Shown here: positions 21,975-35,430 of the stretch, piece after piece
Layout of the letters: each line of letters begins with the position of its first letter
How positions within the stretch are numbered: the first letter of the stretch is position 1
DNA from: Haemophilus haemolyticus M19501
Lineage (GTDB): Bacteria > Pseudomonadota > Gammaproteobacteria > Enterobacterales > Pasteurellaceae
DNA length: 64,000 nt
Assembly (NCBI RefSeq): GCF_000222025.1
Contig: NZ_AFQO01000007.1
Coordinates: forward strand, 248,001-312,000
Reading direction: 5' to 3'
Translations under genes and position numbers: made by a program
Notes under the pieces: generated by a model
What the model was told of the DNA's origin: nothing
Databases searched by the model: none
Seen by the model: only the letters and a program-made list of their open reading frames with translations

Positions 21975-22457
21975 TTATCCTCGATGTGAATTTTTCATAA
22001 TGCGATCTTTTGTTACTTTCCATTCACGCTCTTTAATATCATCGCGTTTATCATGTTGTTTTTTACCTTTGGCTAAACCAATTTTGACTTTTGCCCATGC
22101 ACTTTTCCAGTAAAGAGAAAGCGCTACGATGGTAAAACCGTCTCGGTTTGCTTTGCCAAATAGGGATTCTAATTCACGTTTATTTAATAATAACTTACGA
22201 GTGCGAGTTGGATCACAAACAATATGCGTTGATGCTACATTTAATGGCTGAATGCTTGCACCGAATAAAAAGGCTTCGCCATTTTTAAAAATGACATAAC
22301 TATCACTAATGTTTGCCTTGCCTGCGCGCATTGATTTAACTTCCCAGCCTTGTAGTTCAAGACCTGCTTCAATTTCATCTTCTATAAAATAATCATGTCT
22401 CGCACGTTTATTCAGTGCGATAGTATTTGATCCTGGTTTTACTTTTTTCTTTGTCAT
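21975..22457 (-). CDS. smpB: SsrA-binding protein SmpB
   Basis: 160-residue partner of tmRNA in trans-translation rescue of stalled ribosomes. It has the typical N-terminus [20 protein letters not shown], the core [14 protein letters not shown] and a basic C-terminal tail ([16 protein letters not shown]). Convergent with bamD. In remembered strain Rd these two genes are not adjacent. Confidence 0.96.
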   Translation of the reverse strand: MTKKKVKPGSNTIALNKRARHDYFIEDEIEAGLELQGWEVKSMRAGKANISDSYVIFKNGEAFLFGASIQPLNVASTHIVCDPTRTRKLLLNKRELESLFGKANRDGFTIVALSLYWKSAWAKVKIGLAKGKKQHDKRDDIKEREWKVTKDRIMKNSHRG

Positions 22458-22606
22458 AATTTTTATACCTTATTTTGCTTGGCGCATTTTATAGGATATC
22501 TATTTTTATAGCAAAAAAGATCATCTAGGTAGAAATGGCAGTCGCGTTTATTTTCAAGCTTTAAAAGATTTATAGAAAACTCAAGAAAAAATCACCGCAC
22601 TTTTGT

Positions 22607-22638
22607 AAGAAAAAACAGACACATTGCTGTGTCTGTTT
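22607..22638 (-). terminator. Terminator after pfkA
   Basis: Stem AAACAGACACA / TGTGTCTGTTT with loop TTGC. Read leftward it is followed by a T-run, consistent with ending the pfkA transcript 58 bases after its stop. Confidence 0.8.
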
Positions 22639-22695
22639 AAGTGAGATAAAAAAGATGAATTAAGTTTTGGTGATTTATATAAAGTAAATAAACGA

Positions 22696-23661
22696 TTATT
22701 CCAAACGTTTTGCCACTTTAAGCCAATCAGCTTTAAATTCACGATGCATATTATTAATTGCATCAATAATATCATGGTGAACCAGTTGTTCATTTTGGAT
22801 GCCTACGCAGTAGCCACCTTTACCTTGTAGCAATAAATCTACTGCGTATGCGCCCATACGTGAAGCAAGAATACGGTCAAATGCACAAGGAGAGCCGCCA
22901 CGTTGAATATGCCCTAAAACAGTCGCACGAGTTTCGTGTCCAACGCGAGATTCAATTTCTTTTGCGAGAGAATGAACATCGGTTAAAAGTTCTGTGATTG
23001 CAATGATTGCATGGCGTTTACCACGAATAATGCTACGTTCAATTTGTTGAATTAATTCTTCGCGATTAAATTCAATTTCTGATGCGACGATATATTCACA
23101 ACCGCCAGCGATGCCTGCAGAAATGGTTAAGTCACTACAGTGGCGCCCCATAATTTCAACGATAGAAATACGTTGGTGTGAGCTTGAGGTATCGCGTAAA
23201 CGATCGATAGCATCAACTGCAGTTTGTAATGCGGTTTGATAGCCGATGGTATAGTCAGTACCTGCAACATCATTATCAATCGTGCCAGGTAAGCCAACAC
23301 AAGGGAAACCATGTTCTTCGGTTAACAATTTTGCGCCCATGTAAGAACCGTCACCACCGATAACCACAAGTGCATCAATGCCGTGAGAACGTAAAATTTC
23401 TGCGCACTTCGCGCGAACATTGGGATCCTTAAATTCAGGAAAGCGTGCAGAACCTAAGAAAGTACCGCCACGATTAATCACATCTGATACGCTGTAGCGG
23501 TTTAGTTGTTTGATTTTATTGTTGTATAAGCCCTGGTAACCATCATAGATACCAAATACTTCTAAGCCTTCTGCAAGTGCAGAACGTACTACGCCACGAA
23601 TTGCGGCATTCATACCTGGCGCATCGCCACCACTTGTTAAAACTGCAATTTTTTTAATCAT
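22696..23661 (-). CDS. pfkA: ATP-dependent 6-phosphofructokinase
   Basis: Allosteric glycolytic enzyme phosphorylating fructose 6-phosphate, 321 residues. ATP and substrate motifs include [24 protein letters not shown], the catalytic [14 protein letters not shown] and [10 protein letters not shown]. Single gene between smpB and a lipoprotein gene, with its own terminator downstream. Confidence 0.97.
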   Translation of the reverse strand: MIKKIAVLTSGGDAPGMNAAIRGVVRSALAEGLEVFGIYDGYQGLYNNKIKQLNRYSVSDVINRGGTFLGSARFPEFKDPNVRAKCAEILRSHGIDALVVIGGDGSYMGAKLLTEEHGFPCVGLPGTIDNDVAGTDYTIGYQTALQTAVDAIDRLRDTSSSHQRISIVEIMGRHCSDLTISAGIAGGCEYIVASEIEFNREELIQQIERSIIRGKRHAIIAITELLTDVHSLAKEIESRVGHETRATVLGHIQRGGSPCAFDRILASRMGAYAVDLLLQGKGGYCVGIQNEQLVHHDIIDAINNMHREFKADWLKVAKRLE

Positions 23662-23768
23662 ATTTACCTACTTTTAACCGTAATTGGAAACTGGTATAAG
23701 ATTACATCATTAGAGGTATCTGCTCTAGCAAAATCTGATGAGATTTTGATCCGGTATAATTTTTTACA

Positions 23769-24350
23769 TTATTTTTGACAAAACAGTTGCCACTTCAAAT
23801 CTTGTAAGTGCTTTCTTTCTATATCCACAACGTATTTTTGCAAATGTTGTTGCACTTTATCGATGGATAAATGTTTAGAAAGTGTTGGTTGCTGTACTTT
23901 TTGTGAATATTGATACTGAACAAAGCCACATTGTGGTAATTGTCGTCCTTTCATCACATTGACTTGCCAAGATGGATTGTCCTTTGTTGGCGAATAGATG
24001 ACATATCCATTTAATTCCTGTGGATTCATCGAATTTTCTGGAATAGCATCGAAATGGAAATCTTTTACGCCTGTATTACGATAAATACGTTCTCTTAATG
24101 CGATCCGCTCTTTAATTGAACGCGCTGGTTGATTGCGATCAAAGAGAATTTCAATTTCAGATTGCCAATTTTCTAGCGTATCTGGCTTAGCGATATAAAC
24201 ATAGCGAGCAATGGTTTCTAAATCTTGGCTGCTGGTAAGGGCATAATTTTTACCGTTGTGCTCTAACTGTGTAGGAACATTTAATTGAGTCAGTTTAGTT
24301 GCACAGCCAGAGAGTATAAGTGCGGTCAATATAACAAAAATTTTATTCAT
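23769..24350 (-). CDS. Uncharacterised lipoprotein (193 aa)
   Basis: I do not recognise a functional family. The protein has a short signal sequence with lipobox ILSGC (Cys16), then a mixed alpha/beta, soluble-looking domain with no Cys cluster or catalytic motif. The ATG at 24350 overlaps the end of yaaA by 8 bases, so the two are co-translated; further upstream in-frame codons lie within yaaA. Probably a periplasmic-facing outer-membrane lipoprotein. Confidence 0.75.
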   Translation of the reverse strand: MNKIFVILTALILSGCATKLTQLNVPTQLEHNGKNYALTSSQDLETIARYVYIAKPDTLENWQSEIEILFDRNQPARSIKERIALRERIYRNTGVKDFHFDAIPENSMNPQELNGYVIYSPTKDNPSWQVNVMKGRQLPQCGFVQYQYSQKVQQPTLSKHLSIDKVQQHLQKYVVDIERKHLQDLKWQLFCQK

Positions 24351-25119
24351 TGATATCTCGCTTAAATACAAATTCGGTTTCAGTTGATGATGCTGAATCA
24401 AACCAATAACCACCTAAATCAAATTCTTTTAATTGTTCAATGTCGGTTAAACGATTTTGAATAAGATAACGGCACATTAAGCCTCGAGCTTTTTTCGCAT
24501 AAAAGCTAATTACTTTATATTTGCCATTTTTATTATCTAAGAAAACTGGCTTGATTATCTTGGCTTTAAGTTGGTTTTCTTTAACCGATTTATAATATTC
24601 ATCAGAGGCTAGATTGACTAATACATTATCGCCTTGTTCATCAATAGCTTGTTGAACCGCTTGCGTGATCACATTTCCCCAAAAGGCATACAGATCTTTT
24701 CCTTTCGGATTGGCTAATTTTGTGCCCATTTCTAATCGGTAAGGTTGCATTAAATCAAGTGGTTTTAAAAGCCCATAAAGCCCAGACAGCATACGTAAAT
24801 GGGATTGCGCAAAAATGACATCATCTTCCGAAAGGGAATCAGCATCTAGGCCTGTATAAACATCCCCCTTAAATGCAAATAATGCAGCGCGGGAATTGTT
24901 TTCATTGTGAATTTTTGTCCATTCTGCAAAGCGTGCGGCATTTAGACCGGCTAACTTATCGCTGATAGACATAAGAGATGAAAGATCTTGCGGAGAAAGT
25001 TTACGACAAACTTCAATAAGTTGTTCGCTGTAATCAGTAAAGTGCGGTTGAGAAACAGGAAAATTTTTTACCGCACTTTCAAAGTCAAGGGTTTTTGCAG
25101 GGGAGATAATGGCTAACAT
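24343..25119 (-). CDS. yaaA: Peroxide stress protein YaaA
   Basis: 258-residue DUF328/YaaA protein; in E. coli it lowers free iron and protects DNA during peroxide stress. Typical sequences are [33 protein letters not shown] and [17 protein letters not shown] 25119 is preceded by AAAGGACGA; longer frames reaching into dprA are unsupported. It lies downstream of dprA on the same strand. Two opposed USS copies lie in its 5' part. Confidence 0.93.
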   Translation of the reverse strand: MLAIISPAKTLDFESAVKNFPVSQPHFTDYSEQLIEVCRKLSPQDLSSLMSISDKLAGLNAARFAEWTKIHNENNSRAALFAFKGDVYTGLDADSLSEDDVIFAQSHLRMLSGLYGLLKPLDLMQPYRLEMGTKLANPKGKDLYAFWGNVITQAVQQAIDEQGDNVLVNLASDEYYKSVKENQLKAKIIKPVFLDNKNGKYKVISFYAKKARGLMCRYLIQNRLTDIEQLKEFDLGGYWFDSASSTETEFVFKRDINE

Positions 25120-25171
25120 AATCGTCCTTTTATGAAAAAAGAATGGGCGTATATTAGCATAAAAATTTACA

Positions 25172-26305
<1,134 letters not shown>

Positions 26306-26365
26306 TTATTTGAAAGCCTAGTATGGAAAAAACGAGGGAGAGAAACGATTAATTTAAAAGCATTT

Positions 26366-26381
26366 TGCGATGCAGATCGCA
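26366..26381 (-). promoter_or_regulatory. CRP-S (Sxy-dependent competence) site of dprA
   Basis: TGCGA (26366-26370), six-base spacer, TCGCA (26377-26381), with T and A tracts outside. This is the competence-specific CRP site class, distinguished from CRP-N by C at the conserved core position and dependent on Sxy/TfoX. The centre is 80 bases upstream of dprA. Confidence 0.85.
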
Positions 26382-26572
26382 AAAATTCTTTTTAATGAAT
26401 AAAAAATTGCAAAATTTTTCTTATTTTGAAAATATAAAAAATCCAATAAGAAAAATTTGTTGATTAAGATAGTGTTGGTTAAATATGCTAATTTTATTAA
26501 ATTTATTAGTTAAATATATATTTGATAAAGTGTAAGTAGGTTTATTTTGAATATAAAATGCCAAAAAATAGT

Positions 26573-26600
26573 TTGACAGCCAGTTTTTTATTCGTAATAT
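26573..26600 (+). promoter_or_regulatory. leu operon promoter
   Basis: TTGACA (26573-26578), 16-base spacer, TAATAT (26595-26600). It is followed about 30 bases later by a leader-peptide start, the expected layout of an attenuation-controlled promoter. Confidence 0.75.
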
Positions 26601-26632
26601 GGAAAACGTTTTACACAGAAGGATTTTTATTT

Positions 26633-26692
26633 ATGTCTCATATTTTTTCTTTATCTCTCAACCTGCTGCTCTCACATTTTGTGTGCGGCTAA
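26633..26692 (+). CDS. leuL: leu operon leader peptide
   Basis: 19-residue peptide MSHIFSLSLNLLLSHFVCG with five leucines, three in a row (codons TTA, CTC, CTG, CTG, CTC). AAGGA at 26619-26623 precedes the ATG. Ribosome stalling at the Leu codons when Leu-tRNA is scarce would favour antitermination over the hairpin at 26734-26764. Composition, position and the terminator together make this a convincing leuL. Confidence 0.85.
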   Translation: MSHIFSLSLNLLLSHFVCG

Positions 26693-26733
26693 GTTGTGGA
26701 TAAAAAACAGTCAGATGTAAATACCCAATTTTA

Positions 26734-26764
26734 AACCCGCACTTTATAAGTCGCGGGTTTTTTG
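26734..26764 (+). terminator. leu attenuator terminator
   Basis: Stem AACCCGC-ACTT / AAGT-GCGGGTT (one bulged C) with loop TAT and a T-run, 42 bases after the leader-peptide stop and 73 bases before leuA. It is the conditional terminator of the leu operon. Confidence 0.85.
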
Positions 26765-26836
26765 TCTAAAAAATACAGGAAAAACGCACCGCACTTTTGG
26801 AGTGATTTAAGAAGGACTTTTAGTAAGGAAATTGTT

Positions 26837-28384
26837 ATGACAGATCGCGTTATTATTTTTGATACGACTTTGCGTGATGGGGAACAGGCGTTAAAAGCAA
26901 GTTTGACGGTAAAAGAAAAATTACAGATCGCTTTAGCACTTGAACGCTTAGGTGTGGATGTAATGGAAGTGGGGTTCCCTGTTTCTTCTCAAGGGGATTT
27001 TGAATCGGTACAAACCATTGCACGCCATATCAAAAACGCTAGTGTTGCCGCATTATCTCGAGCCGTAGATAAAGATATTGATGCCGCATACCAAGCATTG
27101 AAAGTTGCTGAAGCATTCCGTATTCATACTTTTATTGCAAGCTCGGCATTACACGTTGAAGCGAAATTAAAACGTTCTTTTGATGATGTAGTAGGAATGG
27201 CTGTTGCAGCAGTGAAACGCGCACGTAATTATACGGATGATGTTGAGTTCTCTTGCGAAGATGCAGGCCGTACAGGCATTGACAATATCTGTCGTATTGT
27301 TGAAGCCGCAATCAATGCCGGTGCAACTACGGTTAATATTCCAGATACCGTTGGTTTTTGCTTACCAAATGAATACGGCAATATTATTGCTCAAGTGCGT
27401 AATCGCGTGCCGAATATCGACAAAGCTGTGATTTCTGTGCATTGCCACAATGACTTAGGTATGGCAACCGCTAATTCTTTAACCGCTGTACAAAATGGTG
27501 CACGCCAAATTGAATGTACTATTAATGGAATTGGCGAACGTGCGGGCAATACTTCCCTTGAAGAAGTGGTTATGGCAATGAAAGTGCGTCAGGATTTTAT
27601 GGGCGTGGATACTCGTATTAATACCCAAGAAATTCATCGCGTAAGTCAAATGGTTAGCCAGCTTTGCAATATGCCAATTCAACCGAATAAAGCCATCGTA
27701 GGCTCAAATGCTTTTGCCCATTCTTCTGGTATCCATCAAGATGGTATGTTGAAAAACAAAAATACCTACGAAATTATGTCTCCAGAAACCATTGGCTTGA
27801 AAAAAGAAAAATTGAATTTAACTGCACGTTCAGGTCGAGCCGCTGTGAAAGGTCATATGACGGATATGGGGTATAACGAACAAGATTATGATTTGGATAA
27901 ATTGTATGACGCGTTCTTAAAATTGGCGGATAAAAAAGGTCAAGTGTTCGATTATGACTTGGAAGCCTTGGCATTTATCGATATGCAACAAGGGGATGAA
28001 GATCGTTTGGTATTAGATAAACTTTCTGCGCATTCAACGAAAGAATATCCAGCCACAGCCTTTGTGCAATTGAAATTAGATGGCGAAAAATTAAGTACGT
28101 CTTCAATTGGCGGTAATGGCCCAGTAGATGCGGTTTATAACGCCATCTTAAATTTAACAGGCTTAGAAATCAAAATGTCTCACTATAACTTAACCGCGAA
28201 AGGCGAGGGTGCAGAAGCATTAGGGCAAGTGGATATTGTGGTGGAACACAAAGGGCGTAAATTTCACGGCGTTGGTTTAGCAACAGACATTGTTGAATCT
28301 TCCGCACTTGCTTTAGTTCATGCGATTAATGCGATTTATCGAGCGCATAAAGTGGCAGACATTAAAAGCCACAAACATCACTAA
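26837..28384 (+). CDS. leuA: 2-isopropylmalate synthase
   Basis: First enzyme of leucine synthesis: condenses 2-ketoisovalerate with acetyl-CoA. 515 residues: TIM-barrel with [18 protein letters not shown] and HSSGIHQDG metal/substrate motifs, then a C-terminal leucine-feedback domain (about 390-515). AAGGAA is 7 bases before ATG 26837; codons upstream overlap the attenuator. First structural gene of leuABCD. Confidence 0.97.
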   Translation: MTDRVIIFDTTLRDGEQALKASLTVKEKLQIALALERLGVDVMEVGFPVSSQGDFESVQTIARHIKNASVAALSRAVDKDIDAAYQALKVAEAFRIHTFIASSALHVEAKLKRSFDDVVGMAVAAVKRARNYTDDVEFSCEDAGRTGIDNICRIVEAAINAGATTVNIPDTVGFCLPNEYGNIIAQVRNRVPNIDKAVISVHCHNDLGMATANSLTAVQNGARQIECTINGIGERAGNTSLEEVVMAMKVRQDFMGVDTRINTQEIHRVSQMVSQLCNMPIQPNKAIVGSNAFAHSSGIHQDGMLKNKNTYEIMSPETIGLKKEKLNLTARSGRAAVKGHMTDMGYNEQDYDLDKLYDAFLKLADKKGQVFDYDLEALAFIDMQQGDEDRLVLDKLSAHSTKEYPATAFVQLKLDGEKLSTSSIGGNGPVDAVYNAILNLTGLEIKMSHYNLTAKGEGAEALGQVDIVVEHKGRKFHGVGLATDIVESSALALVHAINAIYRAHKVADIKSHKHH

Positions 28385-28387
28385 CCC

Positions 28388-28506
28388 AATCCCCCTCTTT
28401 AGCAAAGAGGGGTTAGGGGAGATTTGGCAGAAGTAACATCAACCTCAGTGGTGAATTTTATATCGTTAAAATCTCCTCCAGACCCTCTTCACAAAAGATG
28501 AGAGAA
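28388..28506. repeat. MITE-like inverted-repeat element between leuA and leuB
   Basis: The left arm contains a perfect hairpin CCCCTCTTT / AAAGAGGGG (28392-28412) followed by GGGGAGATTT. The right arm begins AAATCTCC (28469-28476) and continues as a diverged inverted copy of the left arm (ACCCTCTT..., ending near 28506). About 40 unrelated bases lie between. The C/G-tract composition contrasts with the AT-rich surroundings. I do not know a name for it. Confidence 0.55.
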
Positions 28507-28537
28507 AATTAACCGCACTTTAGTGTGACTGAAATAG

Positions 28538-29623
<1,086 letters not shown>

Positions 29624-29631
29624 TACTAATT

Positions 29632-29672
29632 AAAGTGCGGTTGAAAAACACGTCGAATTTTAACCGCACTTT
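29632..29672. terminator. USS inverted pair between leuB and leuC
   Basis: AAAGTGCGGTT (29632-29642) and its exact complement AACCGCACTTT (29662-29672) separated by 19 bases, followed by little T-run. It can form a hairpin but, lying within an operon, may only attenuate or serve as an RNA stabiliser. Confidence 0.5.
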
Positions 29673-29696
29673 CCTTAACGAATAGAGAAAAATATT

Positions 29697-31106
29697 ATGG
29701 CAAAAACACTTTACGAAAAATTATTTGATTCACACATTGTGTATGAAGCAGAGGGCGAAACGCCGATTTTGTATATCAACCGTCATTTGATTCACGAAGT
29801 AACCAGCCCGCAGGCCTTTGATGGGTTACGCGTCGCAAATCGCCAAGTACGTCAAGTAAACAAAACTTTCGGCACAATGGATCACAGCATTTCTACTCAA
29901 GTACGCGATGTCAATAAACTTGAAGGTCAAGCCAAAATTCAAGTGTTAGAACTGGATAAAAATACCAAGGCGACGGGTATCAAATTATTTGATATGACAA
30001 CGAAAGAGCAGGGAATCGTACATGTGATGGGGCCTGAGCAAGGCTTAACTTTACCTGGTATGACAATCGTCTGCGGTGACTCCCACACAGCTACTCACGG
30101 TGCATTCGGTGCTTTAGCATTTGGTATTGGTACTTCTGAAGTAGAACACGTATTAGCCACCCAAACTTTAAAACAGGCTCGAGCAAAAAGTATGAAAATT
30201 GAAGTGCGTGGTAAAGTCGCATCAGGTATTACGGCAAAAGATATTATTCTTGCCATTATCGGTAAAACCACGATGGCAGGCGGAACAGGACACGTTGTGG
30301 AATTTTGTGGAGAAGCGATCCGAGACCTTTCTATGGAGGGTCGTATGACCGTCTGTAATATGGCAATTGAAATGGGCGCGAAAGCAGGCTTGATTGCACC
30401 AGATGAAACCACATTTGCATATTTGAAAGATCGTCCACATGCACCGAAAGGTAAAGATTGGGATGATGCCGTTGCTTATTGGAAAACCTTAAAATCTGAC
30501 GATGATGCACAATTTGACACTGTGGTAACGCTAGAAGCAAAAGACATCGCACCACAAGTCACTTGGGGGACAAACCCAGGGCAGGTAATTTCTGTGAATG
30601 AAACCATACCAAATCCGCAAGAAATGGCAGATCCTGTACAACGTGCTTCGGCGGAAAAAGCCTTACATTATATTGGCTTGGAAGCTGGTACTAATTTAAA
30701 AGAGGTTAAAGTTGATCAAGTGTTTATTGGATCTTGCACCAACTCACGTATTGAAGATTTACGCGCAGCAGCGGCAGTGATGAAAGGTCGTAAAAAAGCG
30801 GATAACGTAAAACGTATTTTAGTGGTACCAGGTTCTGGTTTAGTAAAAGAACAAGCGGAAAAAGAGGGCTTGGATAAAATCTTTATTGCCGCAGGTGCAG
30901 AATGGCGTAATCCAGGTTGTTCAATGTGTTTAGGAATGAATGATGACCGTTTAGGCGAATGGGAACGCTGTGCTTCTACATCTAACCGTAACTTTGAGGG
31001 GCGTCAAGGTCGTAATGGGCGTACCCATTTAGTAAGTCCTGCAATGGCAGCGGCGGCAGGAATGTTCGGTAAATTTGTTGATATTCGTGAAGTGGCATTA
31101 AATTAA
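29697..31106 (+). CDS. leuC: 3-isopropylmalate dehydratase large subunit
   Basis: Aconitase-family [4Fe-4S] enzyme subunit that isomerises 2- to 3-isopropylmalate with LeuD, 469 residues. Cluster ligands lie in [13 protein letters not shown] and [30 protein letters not shown] is a further signature. It is 23 bases upstream of leuD. Confidence 0.97.
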   Translation: MAKTLYEKLFDSHIVYEAEGETPILYINRHLIHEVTSPQAFDGLRVANRQVRQVNKTFGTMDHSISTQVRDVNKLEGQAKIQVLELDKNTKATGIKLFDMTTKEQGIVHVMGPEQGLTLPGMTIVCGDSHTATHGAFGALAFGIGTSEVEHVLATQTLKQARAKSMKIEVRGKVASGITAKDIILAIIGKTTMAGGTGHVVEFCGEAIRDLSMEGRMTVCNMAIEMGAKAGLIAPDETTFAYLKDRPHAPKGKDWDDAVAYWKTLKSDDDAQFDTVVTLEAKDIAPQVTWGTNPGQVISVNETIPNPQEMADPVQRASAEKALHYIGLEAGTNLKEVKVDQVFIGSCTNSRIEDLRAAAAVMKGRKKADNVKRILVVPGSGLVKEQAEKEGLDKIFIAAGAEWRNPGCSMCLGMNDDRLGEWERCASTSNRNFEGRQGRNGRTHLVSPAMAAAAGMFGKFVDIREVALN

Positions 31107-31129
31107 GGCTCAATAAGAGGAAAAGAAAA

Positions 31130-31732
31130 ATGGCAGGATTTAAACAACTTTCAGGCTTAGTCGTACCATTGGATGCGGCGAATGTAGATACCGATGCGAT
31201 TATCCCAAAACAATTTTTACAAGCCATTACCCGCGTAGGTTTCGGCAAACATTTATTCCACGAATGGCGTTATCTTGATGTGGACGGCACCAAGCCAAAT
31301 CCAGAATTTGTCTTAAATTTTCCGCAATATCAAGGTGCGACGATTTTGTTGGCGCGTAAAAATTTAGGCTGTGGTTCTTCTCGTGAACATGCCCCTTGGG
31401 CATTAGCCGATTATGGTTTTAAAGTGATGATCGCTCCAAGTTTTGCAGATATTTTCTATAACAACAGCTTAAATAATCATATGTTACCGATTCGTTTAAG
31501 CGAAGAAGAAGTGGAAGAAATCTTCCAATGGGTGTGGGCAAATGATGGCAAACAAATCCATGTAGATTTAGAAGCGATGACGGTCACTGTAGGGGATAAA
31601 GTTTATCACTTTGAACTGGATGAATTTCGCCGTCATTGTTTGTTAAACGGATTGGACAATATCGGCTTAACTCTACAGCACGAAGACAAAATCTCAGAAT
31701 ACGAGAAAAACATCCCAGCGTTCTTGCGTTAA
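31130..31732 (+). CDS. leuD: 3-isopropylmalate dehydratase small subunit
   Basis: Small subunit of isopropylmalate isomerase, 200 residues, with [13 protein letters not shown] near the N-terminus and the catalytic loop [15 protein letters not shown]. Last gene of leuABCD, ended by a USS-derived terminator. Confidence 0.97.
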   Translation: MAGFKQLSGLVVPLDAANVDTDAIIPKQFLQAITRVGFGKHLFHEWRYLDVDGTKPNPEFVLNFPQYQGATILLARKNLGCGSSREHAPWALADYGFKVMIAPSFADIFYNNSLNNHMLPIRLSEEEVEEIFQWVWANDGKQIHVDLEAMTVTVGDKVYHFELDEFRRHCLLNGLDNIGLTLQHEDKISEYEKNIPAFLR

Positions 31733-31740
31733 AAAATGAT

Positions 31741-31771
31741 AAAAGTGCGGTGATTTTTCACCGTACTTTTG
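31741..31771. terminator. Terminator between leuD and recF
   Basis: Stem AAAAGTGCGGTG / CACCGTACTTTT around ATTTTT. One USS arm has a T for C change that still pairs as a G-U wobble in the rightward RNA, suggesting that the leuD direction is the functional one. Confidence 0.7.
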
Positions 31772-31773
31772 AT

Positions 31774-32853
31774 CTAATCTAACGTTTTAATGATTCCATT
31801 ATCGACTGAAAACATTTTTCTGTTTTCGACTTGCATCTCTTTTAATTGTTCTTGAGTAATGGCGGTAACAAACACTTGTGAGCCACTTTGTTGTAATCGT
31901 TCTGCCAACAATGCTCGTTTATATTGATCCAATTCCGATGCAAAATCATCGATCAAAAAAATACAATGGCGTTGCTTTTCTTTCATTAAATGCTCGCCTT
32001 GAGCCAGTCTCAATGCGCACATTAAAAGTTTAAGCTGTCCACGAGAAAGCACATCTTCCACCGGCAATCCCTGTGCTTTGAAACGAAAATCAGCTTTTTG
32101 AGGTCCAGAAAATGTGTAATTTAAGGCACGATCTCGTTCAAAATTTTGCTCAAGAACCTCTGCGTAATCTGTATTTTTTTCCCATCCTTGATGAAAGCTG
32201 ACATTAATTTCTAATTCAGGGAGGAAAAGTTGGCAAGTTTGCTCGATTTCAGGGCGTAGTGCTTCTGCATATTCAGCACGCCATTGACTCACTTGATGAG
32301 CGAGTTTGGCAAGCTCGACATCCCAAACTTTAATAGCGGAGTAGGTCTGATTTTGTGCAAGCGCTGCATTTCTTTGTTTGAGTAATCGATTAAGGTTGCT
32401 CCAGGCAGCATAAAAACTTGTTTGATGGTGAAAAAGTCCCCAATCCAAAAATGCTCGACGATAACTTGGCCCACCATTCAGTAAGGTTAAGCCTTCTGGG
32501 GTGATTAATTGCATTGGTAAAAGATGAGCAAGATCGGAAATTTTATTGCCATCTTCACCGTTAATTTTTACTAACGTGTTGCCTTGACGAAGTTTTTGTA
32601 ATCCCACTGACCATTGATGTTGGCTTTCTTGGATTTGTCCAAATAGGGTAAAGTGAGGTTCGTCGTAAGAAATGATGCGATTTGTTACCGCACTTTTGAA
32701 TGAGCGTCCGTGACCAAGATAAAAAATAGCTTCTAATAAGCTCGTTTTTCCGCTGCCATTGTTGCCGACCAAAAAGTTAAAGCCGGGATCAAAATCAAGA
32801 TCCACGGCTGTTAAGTTACGAAATTTTTCGACCAATAAACGCGAAATCGCCAT
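31774..32853 (-). CDS. recF: DNA replication and repair protein RecF
   Basis: SMC-like ATPase that promotes RecA loading at single-strand gaps, 359 residues. Walker A is GNNGSGKT (about 30-37), the ABC signature LSRGQLKLL and Walker B IFLIDDFASELD. It follows dnaN by one base in the dnaA-dnaN-recF operon. Confidence 0.97.
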   Translation of the reverse strand: MAISRLLVEKFRNLTAVDLDFDPGFNFLVGNNGSGKTSLLEAIFYLGHGRSFKSAVTNRIISYDEPHFTLFGQIQESQHQWSVGLQKLRQGNTLVKINGEDGNKISDLAHLLPMQLITPEGLTLLNGGPSYRRAFLDWGLFHHQTSFYAAWSNLNRLLKQRNAALAQNQTYSAIKVWDVELAKLAHQVSQWRAEYAEALRPEIEQTCQLFLPELEINVSFHQGWEKNTDYAEVLEQNFERDRALNYTFSGPQKADFRFKAQGLPVEDVLSRGQLKLLMCALRLAQGEHLMKEKQRHCIFLIDDFASELDQYKRALLAERLQQSGSQVFVTAITQEQLKEMQVENRKMFSVDNGIIKTLD

Positions 32854-32854
32854 A

Positions 32855-33955
32855 TTATAAACGCATTGGCATAATTACATATTCGCTACTGCTGTCTTCG
32901 CAGTTTTCGATTAAGCAACTAGAAGAGGCATCAGTTAGACGCATGCGAACTTGATTACATTTAAGCGCATTTAAAACATCAAGAATATAGGTGACATTAA
33001 AGCCGACTTCTAATTCTTCGCCATTGTAATTGACATCCACGATTTCTTCCGCTTCTTCATGTTCGGTGTTGGAGGCGGTAATTTTTAGTTGGTTTTCGCT
33101 TAAGTTTAAACGCACGCTACGCACACGCTCATTCGATAAAATTGATGCGCGAACAAAGGCTTGTTTAAGAATTTCCCAGCTGCCTTCGACAATTTTCGTT
33201 GCATTACGAGGCAACACTCGGCGATAGTCAGGGAAACGACCATCAATTAATTTTGATGTAAATACAATGTTTTTTAAATGGATACGTAAATTGTTGGTAC
33301 CGATTTGTAAACGTGCAGGCTCATCGCTTGTTTCTAATAAACGAACAAGTTCTAACACGCCTTTACGCGGTAGAATCACCGAATGATTTTGTAATTCTTG
33401 TTCAAGCGAGATGGTGCATACCGCAAGTCTATGGCCATCTGTCGCCACAGTACGCAATAAATTGCCTTCTGTTTCAAATTTCATGCCATTTAAGAAATAG
33501 CGCGCATCTTGGTTTGCCATGGAAAATTGAGTGGCTTCAATTAAACGGCGCAAGGTATTTTGCGGTAGTTCAAAATCTACTTCAGACTGCCAGTCCGTGA
33601 GGTTTGGATATTCTTCTGCAGGTTGAGTTGTAAGTGTAAAACGGCTACGCCCAGATTGTACTAACGCACGGTCTTCCTCAAAAGTAACCGTGATTTCCGA
33701 ATCATCAGATAAAGTGCGGCAAATATCTAAGAATTTTTTTGCTGGAATCGTGAAGGTGCCATTTTCAGAAGACGATGAAAGCTGAGTTTGACTCGATAAT
33801 TCGACTTCCAAATCTGTACCTGTGATAGTCAATTGATTATCTTCAATTTGCAACAACACGTTGTTTAATACAGGAATGTTTGGACGACTACTCAATACGC
33901 CACATACTTGTTGCAACGGTTTTAATAAATTTTCTCTTGAAATACTAAATTGCAT
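32855..33955 (-). CDS. dnaN: DNA polymerase III beta sliding clamp
   Basis: Ring-shaped processivity clamp, 366 residues in three clamp-fold domains. The N-terminus MQFSISRENLLKPLQQVCGV and the C-terminal YVIMPMRL match the family (the C-terminal MPMRL is near-universal). GGAG-type ribosome-binding site upstream; 12 bases after dnaA. Confidence 0.97.
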   Translation of the reverse strand: MQFSISRENLLKPLQQVCGVLSSRPNIPVLNNVLLQIEDNQLTITGTDLEVELSSQTQLSSSSENGTFTIPAKKFLDICRTLSDDSEITVTFEEDRALVQSGRSRFTLTTQPAEEYPNLTDWQSEVDFELPQNTLRRLIEATQFSMANQDARYFLNGMKFETEGNLLRTVATDGHRLAVCTISLEQELQNHSVILPRKGVLELVRLLETSDEPARLQIGTNNLRIHLKNIVFTSKLIDGRFPDYRRVLPRNATKIVEGSWEILKQAFVRASILSNERVRSVRLNLSENQLKITASNTEHEEAEEIVDVNYNGEELEVGFNVTYILDVLNALKCNQVRMRLTDASSSCLIENCEDSSSEYVIMPMRL

Positions 33956-33967
33956 TGCGTTCTCCTT

Positions 33968-35332
33968 TTATGCGGACAAAGTGCGGATTAAATTCGCCCA
34001 ATCTTCTTGAATACTATTGTCTTGTTCGCGGAATTTTGGGACTTCGCGACAAGCGTTTAATACGGTCGTGTGATCACGGTCAAATGCACGACCGATTTCA
34101 GGCAAACTGCGATTTGTGAGTTCTTTTGCTAACGCCATTGCAATTTGGCGAGGACGAGTCACTGAGCGCGCTCGACTTTTTGATTTTAAATCTGAAACCT
34201 TAATTCGATAATATTCAGCTACTACTTTTTGAATATTTTCAATGGTAACCAAGCGTTCTTGCAGAGCCAAAATATCTTTCAAGGTATCACGCACGAAATC
34301 AATATCAATGTCACCTCCTTTGAAGTCTTGCATTGCTTTCACTCGATTTAATGCCCCTTCGAGTTCACGCACGTTGGTACGCAAGCGTTGAGCAATGAAG
34401 AAAGCGACTTCTTCTGGCAAGTTCATATTATGCTCTTCCGCCTTTTTCAATAAAATCGCTACGCGAGTTTCAAGATCGGGCGGCTCAATAGCTGTTGTTA
34501 AGCCCCAGCCAAAACGTGATTTTAAACGTTCTTCAATTTTTTCAATTTCTTTAGGATAACGATCTGACGTTAAGATAATTTGGCGACCCGTTTCAAATAA
34601 GTTATTGAATATATGGAAGAATTCTTCTTGGGTTTTTTCTTTTTCAGCGAAAAATTGAATATCATCCACTAAAAGCGCATCGAGAGAACGATAGAATTTT
34701 TTGAACTGATCCATTTTATTGTCACGCACTGCTTTTACCATATGTTGCATAAAGTTATTTGCGTGAATGTAAAGCACGCGCGCATTCGGTTTATTGGCTA
34801 AAATGCCATTGCCAATTGCGTGTAATAAGTGGGTTTTACCTAAACCTGTACCACCATATAAAAAGAAAGGATTGGCCGAAGGTTCGCCTGGAGCTTGAGC
34901 AAGTTTTTGACCGACTGCGCGTGCGAGTTGGTTCGATTTACCTTCAACAAAGTTATCAAATAAGTGTTTAGTATTGAGATGAGATTCAAATTTTACTGAA
35001 GCACTAGATTCAGCTTGAAAATCTACCGCACTTTCTTTTTTAGGATTGTCACTTGGTGCACTCTCCACTACTTTAGGTGCTGGTTTGACCCCTTCTTTTA
35101 AAGAAATGCGCAGTTCAGGATTTTGTGCAAGTGTTTGACAAATTTGCTGGATTTGTGCGAGATAATGAGTTTCCACCCAACCTTTCACAAACATATTAGA
35201 AGCATATAAAACAATGTGGTTATCCGCCACCATATCAGCCTGTAAAGGACGAAGCCAAGTGCTAAGATCGCTGGCTGAAACTTGATCTTGAAGTTGTAAC
35301 AGGCAACTTTGCCAAAGATTTGAGAGATTCAC
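33968..35332 (-). CDS. dnaA: Chromosomal replication initiator DnaA
   Basis: AAA+ initiator, 454 residues: domain I (1-85), a linker, AAA+ core with Walker A GGTGLGKT (160-167) and Walker [10 protein letters not shown], and C-terminal helix-turn-helix DNA-binding domain with the DnaA signature [15 protein letters not shown]. It diverges from rpmH, a bacterial hallmark order, although I see no DnaA-box cluster in the 255-base gap. Confidence 0.98.
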   Translation of the reverse strand: MNLSNLWQSCLLQLQDQVSASDLSTWLRPLQADMVADNHIVLYASNMFVKGWVETHYLAQIQQICQTLAQNPELRISLKEGVKPAPKVVESAPSDNPKKESAVDFQAESSASVKFESHLNTKHLFDNFVEGKSNQLARAVGQKLAQAPGEPSANPFFLYGGTGLGKTHLLHAIGNGILANKPNARVLYIHANNFMQHMVKAVRDNKMDQFKKFYRSLDALLVDDIQFFAEKEKTQEEFFHIFNNLFETGRQIILTSDRYPKEIEKIEERLKSRFGWGLTTAIEPPDLETRVAILLKKAEEHNMNLPEEVAFFIAQRLRTNVRELEGALNRVKAMQDFKGGDIDIDFVRDTLKDILALQERLVTIENIQKVVAEYYRIKVSDLKSKSRARSVTRPRQIAMALAKELTNRSLPEIGRAFDRDHTTVLNACREVPKFREQDNSIQEDWANLIRTLSA

Positions 35333-35430
35333 AAAAGGATCCTTGTTGTTTTTGTAATTAGAGAAAAGTGCGGTAAAAATTGGCGGAGATTTTACAATAA
35401 ATGCGTGGAAAAATCTTCTAAAAAATCGGC

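Noticed and set aside
24351-24413. Longer N-terminus for the 193-aa lipoprotein
   Set aside because: It would bury the signal peptide; the lipobox is at residue 16 only from ATG 24350.
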